This document shows positions 28,603 to 37,232 of a stretch of DNA of 62,795 nt, in pieces (positions within the stretch are counted from its first letter, which is position 1; every line of letters starts with the position of its first letter). The notes beneath the pieces were generated by a model. That model was not told the DNA's origin, ran no database searches, and saw only the letters and a program-made list of their open reading frames with translations. Source of the DNA: Paludibacter sp. (GTDB taxonomy: Bacteria > Bacteroidota > Bacteroidia > Bacteroidales > Paludibacteraceae); the NCBI GenBank assembly GCA_017882285.1, contig JADGPS010000006.1, positions 1-62,795 of the forward strand, given 5' to 3'. A program made the translations under genes and the position numbers.

Positions 28603-30216
28603 ATGAAAAAGATATTTAAAATAATGATTTTGGCTACTATGGTAGCCGGATTCAGCAGCTGTAATGACTGGCTGGATCTTACCCCTACAGATAGTCTATC
28701 CAGTAAGGTTGTTTGGGAGGATGAATCTAGTGTCGATATGTATGTAAATGGATTTTATACCTATTTGAATAAATATGGTCAATTTGGATCTCTTCAGTTT
28801 TCCGGTAATCTTACCGAAGGCTTGACAGATGCTTTCAAATATAGTTCTTATGCGTTAGGCAACAAATCCGGTAACTCTAATAACTATGTATTCAATCCAA
28901 GTGTAATTTCATCTGCCGGTTGTTTATATAGTTGCTGGAGTGATGCTTATGAACAAATTAGACGGATGAACCAGTTCTTGAATTCAATGGAGAAATATTC
29001 AACTTTCTCTGTTGAACAAAATACGAAATGGGAGGCTCAGACTCGTTTCTTTCGTGCATTTGTCTACTTCCAGTTGGCAAAACGACACAAGGGGGTGATT
29101 CTTTATACAAGTCTTGATGAGATGAAGAAAGACAAGGCACGTAGTTCAGAAGAGGCAACCTGGGATTTGATTGAATCGGATTTGGATTATGCTATAGAGC
29201 ATCTTCCTGAATCATGGACATCTTCCGATAAAAATCGTGTTACTAAATATGCTGCTTTAGCATTCAAATCACGCGCCATGTTATATGCTGAACGTTGGCA
29301 AAAAGCTTACGATGCTGCGAATGAAGTAATAAACTCTAAAATCTATGAGTTGGTTAGTAATTACTCAAATGCATGTGCCGGAAATAACAAAGAGGCCATT
29401 TTAGAATTTGATTATAATCTTTCCGGACCATATCATACTTTTGATCAAGACTACTGTCCGCTAAGTGATGGTTATCAATCCGGAGGATTTGGTACTCCCA
29501 CTCAGGAAATGGTGGAATGCTATGAAAAGACTGACGGTACTAAAATGGACTGGACTCCATATCATTCAGCAACAGCAACTCGTCCACCTTACGAAAATCT
29601 TGAACCTCGTTTTCAATCTTCCATCATTTATCCGGGCTGTACTTGGAAGGGTCATGTAATGGAGAACTCGGTAAATGGAAGCTATGGTACGTTTATGGCT
29701 TATAGATCACAACCATATATGACCGGATATACTACTACTGGCTACTATTTGAGAAAATTGATAGATGAGTCCCATATTGAACTTAATGGAGTTTACAGTA
29801 CTCATCCGTGGGTGGAAATTCGCTATGCAGAAGTTCTTTTGAACAAAGCAGAAGCAGCTTACAGATTAGATAAAATAGGTGAGGCTCAGAGCGCTATGAA
29901 TGAAATTCGTGCCCGCGTTAATCTTCCTGAGAAATTCACAACCGGTGCGGTATGGTTCAATGATTATAGAAACGAACGTAAAGTTGAGTTGGCTTATGAA
30001 GGACAATTGTTCTGGGATATGCGTAGATGGAAACTCGCTCATATCGAGTATAACGGCTATCGTTGCCATGGTTTTAAGATCACCGGTACTAATTACGAAT
30101 ATATTGACGTTGACTACCAAGATCGTAAGTTCTTGGAAAAAACTTATATTCTACCTATTCCTGATAGTGAATTACAGAACAATTCTCTAATGCTTCAATA
30201 TGATGAATGGTTATAA
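28603..30216 (+). CDS. SusD/RagB-type surface glycan-binding lipoprotein (PUL 1)
   Basis: 537 residues with lipoprotein signal MKKIFKIMILATMVAGFSSC (Cys20). DWLDLTPTDSLSSKVVW opens the mature part, as is usual. TPR-like helices lie in the N-terminal half, with WEAQTRFFRAFVYFQLAK near residue 145. The C-terminal signature EIRARVNLPEKF, then DYRNERKVELAYEGQLFWDMRRWK, then YILPIPDSELQNN, is classic SusD. It forms the lid of the SusC transporter. It starts 12 bases after susC, and the next gene begins 21 bases after its stop, forming one operon. Confidence 0.95.
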   Translation: MKKIFKIMILATMVAGFSSCNDWLDLTPTDSLSSKVVWEDESSVDMYVNGFYTYLNKYGQFGSLQFSGNLTEGLTDAFKYSSYALGNKSGNSNNYVFNPSVISSAGCLYSCWSDAYEQIRRMNQFLNSMEKYSTFSVEQNTKWEAQTRFFRAFVYFQLAKRHKGVILYTSLDEMKKDKARSSEEATWDLIESDLDYAIEHLPESWTSSDKNRVTKYAALAFKSRAMLYAERWQKAYDAANEVINSKIYELVSNYSNACAGNNKEAILEFDYNLSGPYHTFDQDYCPLSDGYQSGGFGTPTQEMVECYEKTDGTKMDWTPYHSATATRPPYENLEPRFQSSIIYPGCTWKGHVMENSVNGSYGTFMAYRSQPYMTGYTTTGYYLRKLIDESHIELNGVYSTHPWVEIRYAEVLLNKAEAAYRLDKIGEAQSAMNEIRARVNLPEKFTTGAVWFNDYRNERKVELAYEGQLFWDMRRWKLAHIEYNGYRCHGFKITGTNYEYIDVDYQDRKFLEKTYILPIPDSELQNNSLMLQYDEWL

Positions 30217-30236
30217 AAAATAAAAAAATAAACGCA

Positions 30237-31895
30237 ATGAAAAATAAATTTTTATTATTGATAGCTATTGCTTTCATGTTTTTTGGAATGAATAGTTGCC
30301 AAAAGGTAGCGGACTTGACTCCTTCTGTTTCGCGCAAGGGGATTAATAGTTTTACAGCATCTTTCGTTAATGATGAAAGACCTGAAAATGCATTCGCCAG
30401 TGAAGTAGACTCTGTAAATAAAATTATTACTGTTGTATTCCCCTATAATTACCCAAAAGATTCAGACACGGTTTTGACTATAAGTGATTTAACAAAAATA
30501 AGGGTTGTCGCAAACTTGGATGATAATGTGACAATTTCTCCAGCTATCTTGTATATGGACTTTACAAAGGACAATTACATTACTGTAACTGATCAAGCTA
30601 AAAATAAGAAAATATATCGGGTAGTCGCAGAAATTCGAAAAAGTAGTGAGTGCGCAATTACAAACTTTGAACTGACATCTTTGGGTTTAAGCGGGATCAT
30701 AAATGAGAATAGCAAAACAATTTTTATTACTTCAATTGATCCAATTGGTTCTGCTTTGGCTAAAGTAAGTGTATCTCATGGTGCTGTCATGCAGCCGGAC
30801 CCAACAAAAGTGGCTTTGAATTATAACGATGATGTAGAAATAACTGTAACTGCTCAGAATGGAACAACCTCATCTGTTTATACGGTGAAGAGAACAATTC
30901 CTCCCAAAAGAGACTTCGGTATGCGTTCAGGAAGTGCTAAAATTCTTTGGGTTAAAAAATTAAATACAGACCTTGGAATTAGTGTCCTTGATAAGACTAC
31001 CGGCATTGCTGTAACAAAAGATTATGTAGTAATTAATACCAGAGGTCAAAACAGCATCTACCTGGATAATAAGACATGCGCAATTGCCGGCACTGTTAAT
31101 TTGGGTGCCTGTGTAGGTGATTTGATCAACTTCTACAATACTTGTGATGACAATGACAATATTTTGTTATGTAATCTTGCTTCTTCGAACACGCCGTTCA
31201 AGATTTGGAAAATTAAAGGTGTGACCGGAACTCCGGAAGCGTTTATCGAATGGAACTGCGGTGTGGCAATGGGATATAAATTTTCTATAAAAGGCAGTAT
31301 TGATGGTGATGCAATTATAACAGCTCCATACAATAATGGTGATATGAAATTTGCACGTTGGCAGGTAAAAAATGGAATTCTTCAATCACAAACTCCGGAT
31401 ATTATTACAACAGCTGCAACTACTGCAGGCTGGTGGAGACGCTGTGACATCGTTTATACTGATCCGACAAATTTAAATAGCGATTATTTTGTAGCAGGCT
31501 ATGCTCTTCCTCGTAAGTTTGCATGGATGGATGGTACAACTCATACAGCTAAAGCTTATGGTCCTGTTATCAGTTCTAGCTGGATTTTATGTGCAACAGA
31601 CTATGTTGTATTCAATAAGTCGCATTATGCAGTACATAATACCGTTAACTCATTTACCTATGATATGGACGATCGAATCTATCTGTACGATGTAAGTACG
31701 CTATCTGGTCTTAATGCTAATGTATGGAATGCTCCTAAGGGTATATACGGAGGTAAAGAAAATGGCGGTCAGAATAAAGATGGTGGTGGTGATGTTGCGT
31801 TGAAAGTTTCAGACGATGGATATTTTATGTACTTGTACTTCATGTTTACTAACGGATGTGTAGTTTGTGTACGGTTTGACTGTTTTGATATATAA
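30237..31895 (+). CDS. Surface lipoprotein with DUF5018-like domain and propeller-like C-terminal half
   Basis: I start at ATG 30237 (MKNKFLLLIAIAFMFFGMNS, Cys at 21), which gives a good SpII signal; an upstream in-frame start at 30207 overlaps susD. Residues ~28-215 hold two related beta modules (ITNFELTSLGLSGIINENSK; VEITVTAQNGTTSSVYTVKR), resembling DUF5018 from memory. Residues ~225-552 resemble a blade-like domain: KILWVKKLNTDLGI, GIAVTKDYVVINTRGQNS and GLNANVWNAPKGIYGG. They are distantly like the propeller of the T9SS proteins upstream. In SusCD operons this position is taken by SusE/F-type surface glycan-binding proteins, the most likely role. Confidence 0.75.
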   Translation: MKNKFLLLIAIAFMFFGMNSCQKVADLTPSVSRKGINSFTASFVNDERPENAFASEVDSVNKIITVVFPYNYPKDSDTVLTISDLTKIRVVANLDDNVTISPAILYMDFTKDNYITVTDQAKNKKIYRVVAEIRKSSECAITNFELTSLGLSGIINENSKTIFITSIDPIGSALAKVSVSHGAVMQPDPTKVALNYNDDVEITVTAQNGTTSSVYTVKRTIPPKRDFGMRSGSAKILWVKKLNTDLGISVLDKTTGIAVTKDYVVINTRGQNSIYLDNKTCAIAGTVNLGACVGDLINFYNTCDDNDNILLCNLASSNTPFKIWKIKGVTGTPEAFIEWNCGVAMGYKFSIKGSIDGDAIITAPYNNGDMKFARWQVKNGILQSQTPDIITTAATTAGWWRRCDIVYTDPTNLNSDYFVAGYALPRKFAWMDGTTHTAKAYGPVISSSWILCATDYVVFNKSHYAVHNTVNSFTYDMDDRIYLYDVSTLSGLNANVWNAPKGIYGGKENGGQNKDGGGDVALKVSDDGYFMYLYFMFTNGCVVCVRFDCFDI

Positions 31896-31971
31896 TTGTA
31901 TTTTATTACAATGGTTCGTTATAAAATTAAGCAGATTATTTACTACTTTTTAGAGTCGACTCAAATATATA

Positions 31972-32085
31972 TTTTTAAAATCAGGTACTTCTGATGTTGC
32001 TTTTGTCTGTACAAACACAATAGTTAAAGAAAACAAATTGATAGTAAAACATTTACAAATTACCTTTATGCTAAATAAAAATAAA
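31972..32085 (+). pseudogene. 3' remnant of a DUF5017-type lipoprotein gene
   Basis: Translating 31972-32064 gives FLKSGTSDVAFVCTNTIVKE, then NKLIVKHLQIT. This matches the last ~31 codons of the intact gene at 43259 (FLKSGTYDVAFVCTNATVKE, NKSIVKHFQIT) with five differences. A one-base loss relative to that gene removes the stop, so the frame runs on into the following lipoprotein gene. The rest of the DUF5017 gene is absent. Confidence 0.85.
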
Positions 32086-33405
32086 AATTATTTCGTGATC
32101 TTGGTTTTGTCTTTATTGCTGATTCAGTCGCATTCGTGTAAAGGAACAAACCAGCCTGTCCCTGATTGGGAATGGAAAGATACTGTTACGGAATTATTAC
32201 CTGTAAGCCAAAAACCCAAAATTTTATGGATTGATGCCTCCGCTAATTTTAAGTATTTTGCCAACAGCCAAGAAAATATTCAACTTTATCTGGAAAAAAC
32301 TAAAAATGCCGGCTTTACCGATATTATTGTCGATGTACGCGGAACGTCCGGCGATGTACTTTACACAAGCAATATCGTTAATCAAATCACCAAAATGGTT
32401 GATACGGAACGGACAGCGACATGGGATTACTTAGCTGTATTTATTGAAAAAGGACATGCCTTGGGATTGAAAGTACATGCAAATTTCAACACTTTTGTCG
32501 GAGGAAATACAAGCAATTCCGGTGTAGTGTATCGCGAGCCGGCAAAAGCTCAATGGCTTACCATTATGAACCTGCCCGGTTTACAAGGCATGATGAGCAT
32601 TATGAACGATGGCAACAGTGATGTTAAATTTTTTAATCCTTTGAATGCGGATGTACAAAAGTATGTACTAAGCATTATCAGCGAACTGGCAACAAATTAT
32701 GATTTAGATGGCATTGTACTTGACCGTTGCCGTTTCGACAATATTGAATGCGATTTTAGTACTTATACTCGTGAAAAATTTGAAACATATATTGGAAAGA
32801 AATTGATCACTTATCCTGACGATATTTTCAGATGGAACACAACTCCCAATGCAGATGGAACTTATTCACGCATTGATGGACCCTATTTTAAACTTTGGCT
32901 TGAATTCAGGGCAAAAGTAATTCATGATTTTGTTGAAAAATCCAGAAATACTATTAAAGTCATTAATAAGAATATTAAATTTGGAATTTACACCGGATCA
33001 TGGTATTCCACGTATTACAACGAAGGCGTCAATTGGGCAAGTCCAAGATATGATCCATCAAAAGAATACAGCTGGGCAACAACCAATTATAAAAACTACG
33101 GCTTTGCCGATTTACTTGACTTCTACATGACAGGTGCTTACTGTAAAATAATTTATGGTTCAGAAGGATGGACAGTTGAGCGTGCTCTTGAAGTGGCACA
33201 AGAAGTAATAAAAGGAGATGTCCCGGTTTGCGGAGGTTTATATGGATTATACTTTAATAATGCACCAAAAGATTGTGAAAATGCCGTTTATGTTTGCTTA
33301 ACAGAATCAAACGGACTAATGTTTTTCGACATGAGTCATTTAATTAAGTACAATCAATGGGATAACGTAAAAGCAGGAATTGACCGTGCAATGGAAACTC
33401 AATAA
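32068..33405 (+). CDS. Lipoprotein with GHL10/family-10-like glycoside hydrolase TIM barrel
   Basis: The start is ATG 32068, giving MLNKNKNYFVILVLSLLLIQ and a lipobox Cys in SHSCKG; a TTG at 32038 in the same frame lies in the DUF5017 remnant. The mature part resembles putative GHL10 glycosidases: ILWIDASANF, AGFTDIIVDVRGTSGDVLY, KVHANFNTFVGG, LDGIVLDRCRFDN with the conserved Asp-Arg pair, GIYTGSWYSTYYNEGVNW and FADLLDFYMTGAYCK. About 446 residues in the mature plus signal form. The product probably acts on the cell surface on the substrate of PUL 1. Its start codon and first residues derive from remnant sequence of another gene. Confidence 0.78.
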   Translation: MLNKNKNYFVILVLSLLLIQSHSCKGTNQPVPDWEWKDTVTELLPVSQKPKILWIDASANFKYFANSQENIQLYLEKTKNAGFTDIIVDVRGTSGDVLYTSNIVNQITKMVDTERTATWDYLAVFIEKGHALGLKVHANFNTFVGGNTSNSGVVYREPAKAQWLTIMNLPGLQGMMSIMNDGNSDVKFFNPLNADVQKYVLSIISELATNYDLDGIVLDRCRFDNIECDFSTYTREKFETYIGKKLITYPDDIFRWNTTPNADGTYSRIDGPYFKLWLEFRAKVIHDFVEKSRNTIKVINKNIKFGIYTGSWYSTYYNEGVNWASPRYDPSKEYSWATTNYKNYGFADLLDFYMTGAYCKIIYGSEGWTVERALEVAQEVIKGDVPVCGGLYGLYFNNAPKDCENAVYVCLTESNGLMFFDMSHLIKYNQWDNVKAGIDRAMETQ

Positions 33406-33462
33406 TAAACGAATATAAAAATTTCTGTTTTTAATCCGATTTTTTATTTATAATTGTTTAAA

Positions 33463-35334
33463 ATGCCTTCAATGAATAAATCACGTATTCTGGCGTTTTC
33501 TATAACAGTTTTGTTTTTCTGCTCGTGTGCAACGCAAAGAGTGGATGTATTGGTTATAGGTGGAGGTGCCGGTGGTACTACTGCAGGCATTCAGTCGGCA
33601 CGCTTAGGAGCACGAACCCTTATTGTTGAAGAACTTGACTGGCTTGGCGGTATGCTTACATCGGCAGGTGTTAGTGCCATTGATGGGAATAACAAACTTC
33701 CCGGAGGATTGTGGGGCGAATTTCGTGATAGTCTGGCTTTGCGTTACGGAGGAGTTGATAAACTCAAAACCGGCTGGGTGAGTAATACTTTATTTGAACC
33801 TTCGGTTGGTGCACAGGTTTTAACCAATATGTGCCGAAAAGAAAATGATTTAAATGTTTGGATGCATACAAAATTTGTTTCTGCCATGAAGGATAGAACC
33901 GGTTGGATAGTAAAACTCGGACAAGGCAATCACATTTCCCAAATCAAAACAAATATACTGATAGATGCAACCGAATTGGGCGATGTGGCGAAAGCTTGCA
34001 GCGTTAAATATGATGTTGGAATGGATTCACGTGCCGAAAGCGATGAATCAATTGCACCTGAATCGGCCAATAATATTGTTCAGGATTTGACTTACGTCAT
34101 GATATTAAAGGATTACGGAACAGATGCCGATAAAACCATTGAGAAACCGAAGAATTATGATCCGAGTCATTTTTATTGTGCTTGTAAAACCGAAAAATGT
34201 ACGAATCCGAAGGGAGAACACCCTCTTTGGGATTGCAAAAAAATGCTTCATTACGGTAAGTTGCCAAACAATAAATATATGATTAATTGGCCGTTTGAAG
34301 GAAATGATTACTACGTAAATGTGATAGAAATGAGTGATGAAGAGCGTGCTCAAGCCCTACAAAAAGCCAAAGATTTTTCACTCTCATTTCTGTATTATAT
34401 TCAACATGATCTCGGATATAAAAACCTGGGATTAGCTGACGATGAGTATCCCACTTCCGATAAATTGCCTTTTATTCCATATTATCGTGAGTCCCGTCGT
34501 ATTCATGGGTTGGTGCGTTTCAACTCAAACCACGTGACCAAACCTTATGATCAACCGGAAAAACTTTATAGAACCGGAATTGCGGTGGGAGATTATCCGA
34601 TTGATCATCATCATACGCGTTATCCGCAATGGGACGAATTACCCGATTTACATTTTTTTCCTGTTCCCTCTTATTCGTTGCCTTTAGGTACTATTATTCC
34701 GAAGGATGTGGAAAACTTGATTGTAGCTGAAAAGTCGATTTCTGTTTCTAATATCATTAATGGTACAACACGTTTGCAGCCTGTTGTGCTTCAGATAGGC
34801 CAGGCTTCAGGAGCCTTGGCAGCATTAGCCGTGTCAGAAAAAAAGAAAGTGTCAGAAGTTCCGGTTCGCGATGTTCAAAACGTGATTCTGAACGCAAATG
34901 GATATCTAATGCCTTATCTGGATCTTCCACTTTCCGATAAACATTTCAAAGCATTGCAGAGAATCGGTTCTACCGGTATTCTTCGGGGTGTAGTTAAAAG
35001 TGTCGATTGGTCGAACCAAACTTGGTTTAATGCAGATAGTTTGGTTTTGATAAACGAACTTAAAACAGGTCTGTACGAGTTTTGTGGAATGAACATCGGC
35101 TATTCGAATGACATTTTGAGTATTGAACAAACGGTAGCTTTAATCAATGATTTGGCTATTCAATTTAATTTGCATAAATACACTGCTGATCAGTTTAAAG
35201 TGAAGTGGAACGAACTTGGCTTGAATGATTTTAGTGAAAAGAAAAAGATTACCCGGAAAGAGTTTGCAGCAATGTTGGATGCACTCATTGACCCGTTCAA
35301 TCTCAAACCTGTGAGTATTAAGGGGGAATTTTAA
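33463..35334 (+). CDS. FAD-dependent oxidoreductase, exported, with Cys-rich insert
   Basis: ATG 33463 or 33472 (MNKSRILAFSITVLFFCSCA) gives a signal with possible lipobox; a TTG further upstream (33454) is less likely. The FAD-binding motif VDVLVIGGGAGGTTAGIQSA lies at ~23-42, and ELDWLGGMLTSAG follows. SLPLGTIIPKDVENLIVAEK and TTRLQPVVLQIGQASGALAA are the C-terminal FAD-site signatures of the FAD_oxidored family. Around residues 245-265 the insert FYCACKTEKCTNPKGEHPLW, then DCKK, carries four Cys. Residues ~485-620 resemble an SLH-like tail (ALQRIGSTGILRG). Found in many PULs and possibly oxidises or eliminates a sugar. Reaction unknown. Confidence 0.8.
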   Translation: MPSMNKSRILAFSITVLFFCSCATQRVDVLVIGGGAGGTTAGIQSARLGARTLIVEELDWLGGMLTSAGVSAIDGNNKLPGGLWGEFRDSLALRYGGVDKLKTGWVSNTLFEPSVGAQVLTNMCRKENDLNVWMHTKFVSAMKDRTGWIVKLGQGNHISQIKTNILIDATELGDVAKACSVKYDVGMDSRAESDESIAPESANNIVQDLTYVMILKDYGTDADKTIEKPKNYDPSHFYCACKTEKCTNPKGEHPLWDCKKMLHYGKLPNNKYMINWPFEGNDYYVNVIEMSDEERAQALQKAKDFSLSFLYYIQHDLGYKNLGLADDEYPTSDKLPFIPYYRESRRIHGLVRFNSNHVTKPYDQPEKLYRTGIAVGDYPIDHHHTRYPQWDELPDLHFFPVPSYSLPLGTIIPKDVENLIVAEKSISVSNIINGTTRLQPVVLQIGQASGALAALAVSEKKKVSEVPVRDVQNVILNANGYLMPYLDLPLSDKHFKALQRIGSTGILRGVVKSVDWSNQTWFNADSLVLINELKTGLYEFCGMNIGYSNDILSIEQTVALINDLAIQFNLHKYTADQFKVKWNELGLNDFSEKKKITRKEFAAMLDALIDPFNLKPVSIKGEF

Positions 35335-35462
35335 AATTAGTTTCGGAGTTTTTTTTATTTGTTGTTATTTTTACGACGTATGTTGATTGGTTCACAGCAT
35401 AACTAATCGAATAATTTGGATTTTCTTTACTATAATTTATCAATGTTTTAAAGTTTATTTGT

Positions 35463-35600
35463 ATGAAAAAAATTACTTTACGGAAAGGTAACTAAACGTT
35501 TTGTTGTTAAGTAATTTTCTTATTTACAGTTGATTAAATAAACAATGCCTCTTGATGTTGTTTCAAAAGGCGTTATATTTGATATTCTTACAAAAAAGAA
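35463..35600 (+). pseudogene. Deletion scar of a T9SS-tail gene
   Basis: ATGAAAAAAATTACTTTA (35463-35480) is the start of an MKKITL-type signal, as in the genes at 23660 and 58642. It is joined directly to the last codons of a T9SS tail in another frame: GKVTKRFVVK and TAA at 35512. The following ~85 bases copy the 3' flank of the 19531 gene (TAATTTTCTTATTT, then CTTGATGTTGTTTCAA). Everything between signal and tail is lost. Confidence 0.75.
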
Positions 35601-35634
35601 TTGAATAATGCTTGGACATTAAATTATTTTTCAT

Positions 35635-35907
35635 GAGTATTCATTTACATACCTAAGTAAAAATTCAAACTTCTATGTCAAATTAAAAAATATTGAAATT
35701 GAACACAAGCCAGAAATAATACCAAAAGACAAAGTGAATGAGATGTTGCCTTGGGTGCATATTGTGATAAGCAATGCCAAACGTTTATTGTTGAATATTT
35801 ATCACGATGTGGAACCGCAATACCTGCAAATCTATTTCAATAAGTTTTTTGATAAGTATAAATCATGTTTTTTGATGAAAAAATATTTATATGAAGGTTT
35901 TATTTAG
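35635..35907 (+). pseudogene. IS1595-type (ISXO2-like) transposase C-terminal remnant
   Basis: 90 codons in one frame read YLSKNSNFYVKLKNIEIEHK, then LPWVHIVISNAKRLLLNIYH, then VEPQYLQIYFNKFFDKYK, then a divergent tail and stop at 35905. LPWVH-I-ISNAKR with -YLQ-Y-NEF is the C-terminal hallmark of ISXO2-like DDE transposases of the IS1595 family. The N-terminal zinc-finger and most of the catalytic domain are missing and no terminal repeats are seen. It overlaps the first codons of the hydrolase gene. Confidence 0.82.
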
Positions 35908-37051
35908 AATATTTTTTATTTTATGTGTTTTATTCTTTATTTCCGAAAATTTACAATCGCAATGTCAAATAAATTCTTTGGATTGTGAGAAGAAATGGAA
36001 TAAAATTGAACCTTTTTTTACCCCTCCGGATAAGTATAAAGGTATATTTGGTAACTATCGTTCGCCATTACTATTTTATAATGGAGATATTGTAAAAACA
36101 TCACAAGATTGGGACAAAAGGCGAGAAGAAATTCTGAATCGTTGGAGCGATATGTTGGGGAAATGGCCTCCGCTGATCGAAAATCAAGAAATGACGATTT
36201 TAGAAACGATAAAAAGAGAAAATTTTATTCAGCATCATATCAGGTTTTGGTGGACACCCCTTGAGCAAACAGATGCTTATCTGTTAATCCCTAATGAAAA
36301 AGGGAAAAAACCGGCTGTCATTACCGTTTTCTATGAACCCGAAACCTCCATCGGATATGGAGATAAACCTAATCGCGATTTTGCATATCAATTGGCAAAA
36401 AGAGGTTTTGTTACACTTTCCTTAGGAACGAGAAAAGCAACAAAAGATAAAACTTATTCTATTTTTTATCCGAACATTGAGCATGCTCAAGTAGAGCCTC
36501 TTTCGATGTTAGCATGTGCCGCGGCAAATGCATGGGAACTTCTGTCTAAAATTGATGATGTTGATTCTACGAGTATCGGAATTGTAGGGCATTCTTTCGG
36601 CGGGAAATGGGCCATGTTTGCATCTTGTTTATTCGATAAGTTTGCATGTGCTGCTTGGTCTGATCCAGGTATTGTCTTTGATGAGTCTCGTCCGAATGTA
36701 AATTATTGGGAACCTTATTATTTAGGATATCATTCTCCCCCTTGGAGAAAAAGAGGCATTATTAACAAAGATAATCCGTCACAGGGTTTATACCCAAAAT
36801 TAGTTAAAGAGGGTTACGATTTGCACGAATTACATGCTTTGATGGCACCTCGGCCATTTCTTGTTTCAGGAGGTTCAGAAGATCCACCAGAACGTTGGAT
36901 TCTATTAAACAGTATCATCGCAGTCAATCAATTATTGGGTTTCAAAAATCGAGTAGCAATGACAAACCGTCCAGAACATTCTCCGAATGCAGAGTCTAAT
37001 GAGCAAATTTATCTGTTTTTTGAGTTTTTTCTGAAAAATAAATGTGAGTAG
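35891..37051 (+). CDS. Exported alpha/beta hydrolase, esterase-like
   Basis: 386 residues with a signal peptide (FRIFFILCVLFFISENLQSQ). The alpha/beta-hydrolase nucleophile elbow is GHSFGGKWAMFA (Ser in G-H-S-F-G). YLLIPNEKGKKPAVITVFYE and RDFAYQLAKRGFVTLSLGTR precede it; the acid is probably in SGGSEDPPERW, and the His in NRPEHSPNA. The overall pattern resembles the acetyl-xylan/glucuronoyl esterase-like group. It may strip acyl groups from a glycan in the periplasm. The first codons lie in the IS1595 remnant, and the stop TAG is the first part of the duplicated cassette that follows, so both gene borders sit on rearrangement junctions. Confidence 0.78.
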   Translation: MKVLFRIFFILCVLFFISENLQSQCQINSLDCEKKWNKIEPFFTPPDKYKGIFGNYRSPLLFYNGDIVKTSQDWDKRREEILNRWSDMLGKWPPLIENQEMTILETIKRENFIQHHIRFWWTPLEQTDAYLLIPNEKGKKPAVITVFYEPETSIGYGDKPNRDFAYQLAKRGFVTLSLGTRKATKDKTYSIFYPNIEHAQVEPLSMLACAAANAWELLSKIDDVDSTSIGIVGHSFGGKWAMFASCLFDKFACAAWSDPGIVFDESRPNVNYWEPYYLGYHSPPWRKRGIINKDNPSQGLYPKLVKEGYDLHELHALMAPRPFLVSGGSEDPPERWILLNSIIAVNQLLGFKNRVAMTNRPEHSPNAESNEQIYLFFEFFLKNKCE

Positions 37052-37115
37052 CTTTGTAAATTATCAAAAAAGTTATCAATGTTTTTGTAGATTATTTTTT
37101 CTGAGTCTAACTTTT

Positions 37116-37180
37116 TACGTTATTTGAAGAGAATTGTGCGCAATTTGTGTGAAAATAGAGTTGTCTGTGAATTAAGTTTA
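37116..37180 (+). promoter_or_regulatory. Shared upstream element, copy 3, with -7-like box
   Basis: TACGTTATTTGAAGAGAA, GTGCGCAATTTGTGTG and AAAATAGAGTT (37116-37162) are followed 57 bases from the block start by TAAGTTTA (37173-37180). It belongs to the duplicated cassette 37046-38130 and precedes a GTG-start gene, as copy 2 does. Confidence 0.7.
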
Positions 37181-37232
37181 CAGTTTGATAATCCATGTAA
37201 TAAATAAATCTCAAAATTAACTATACTAAATT

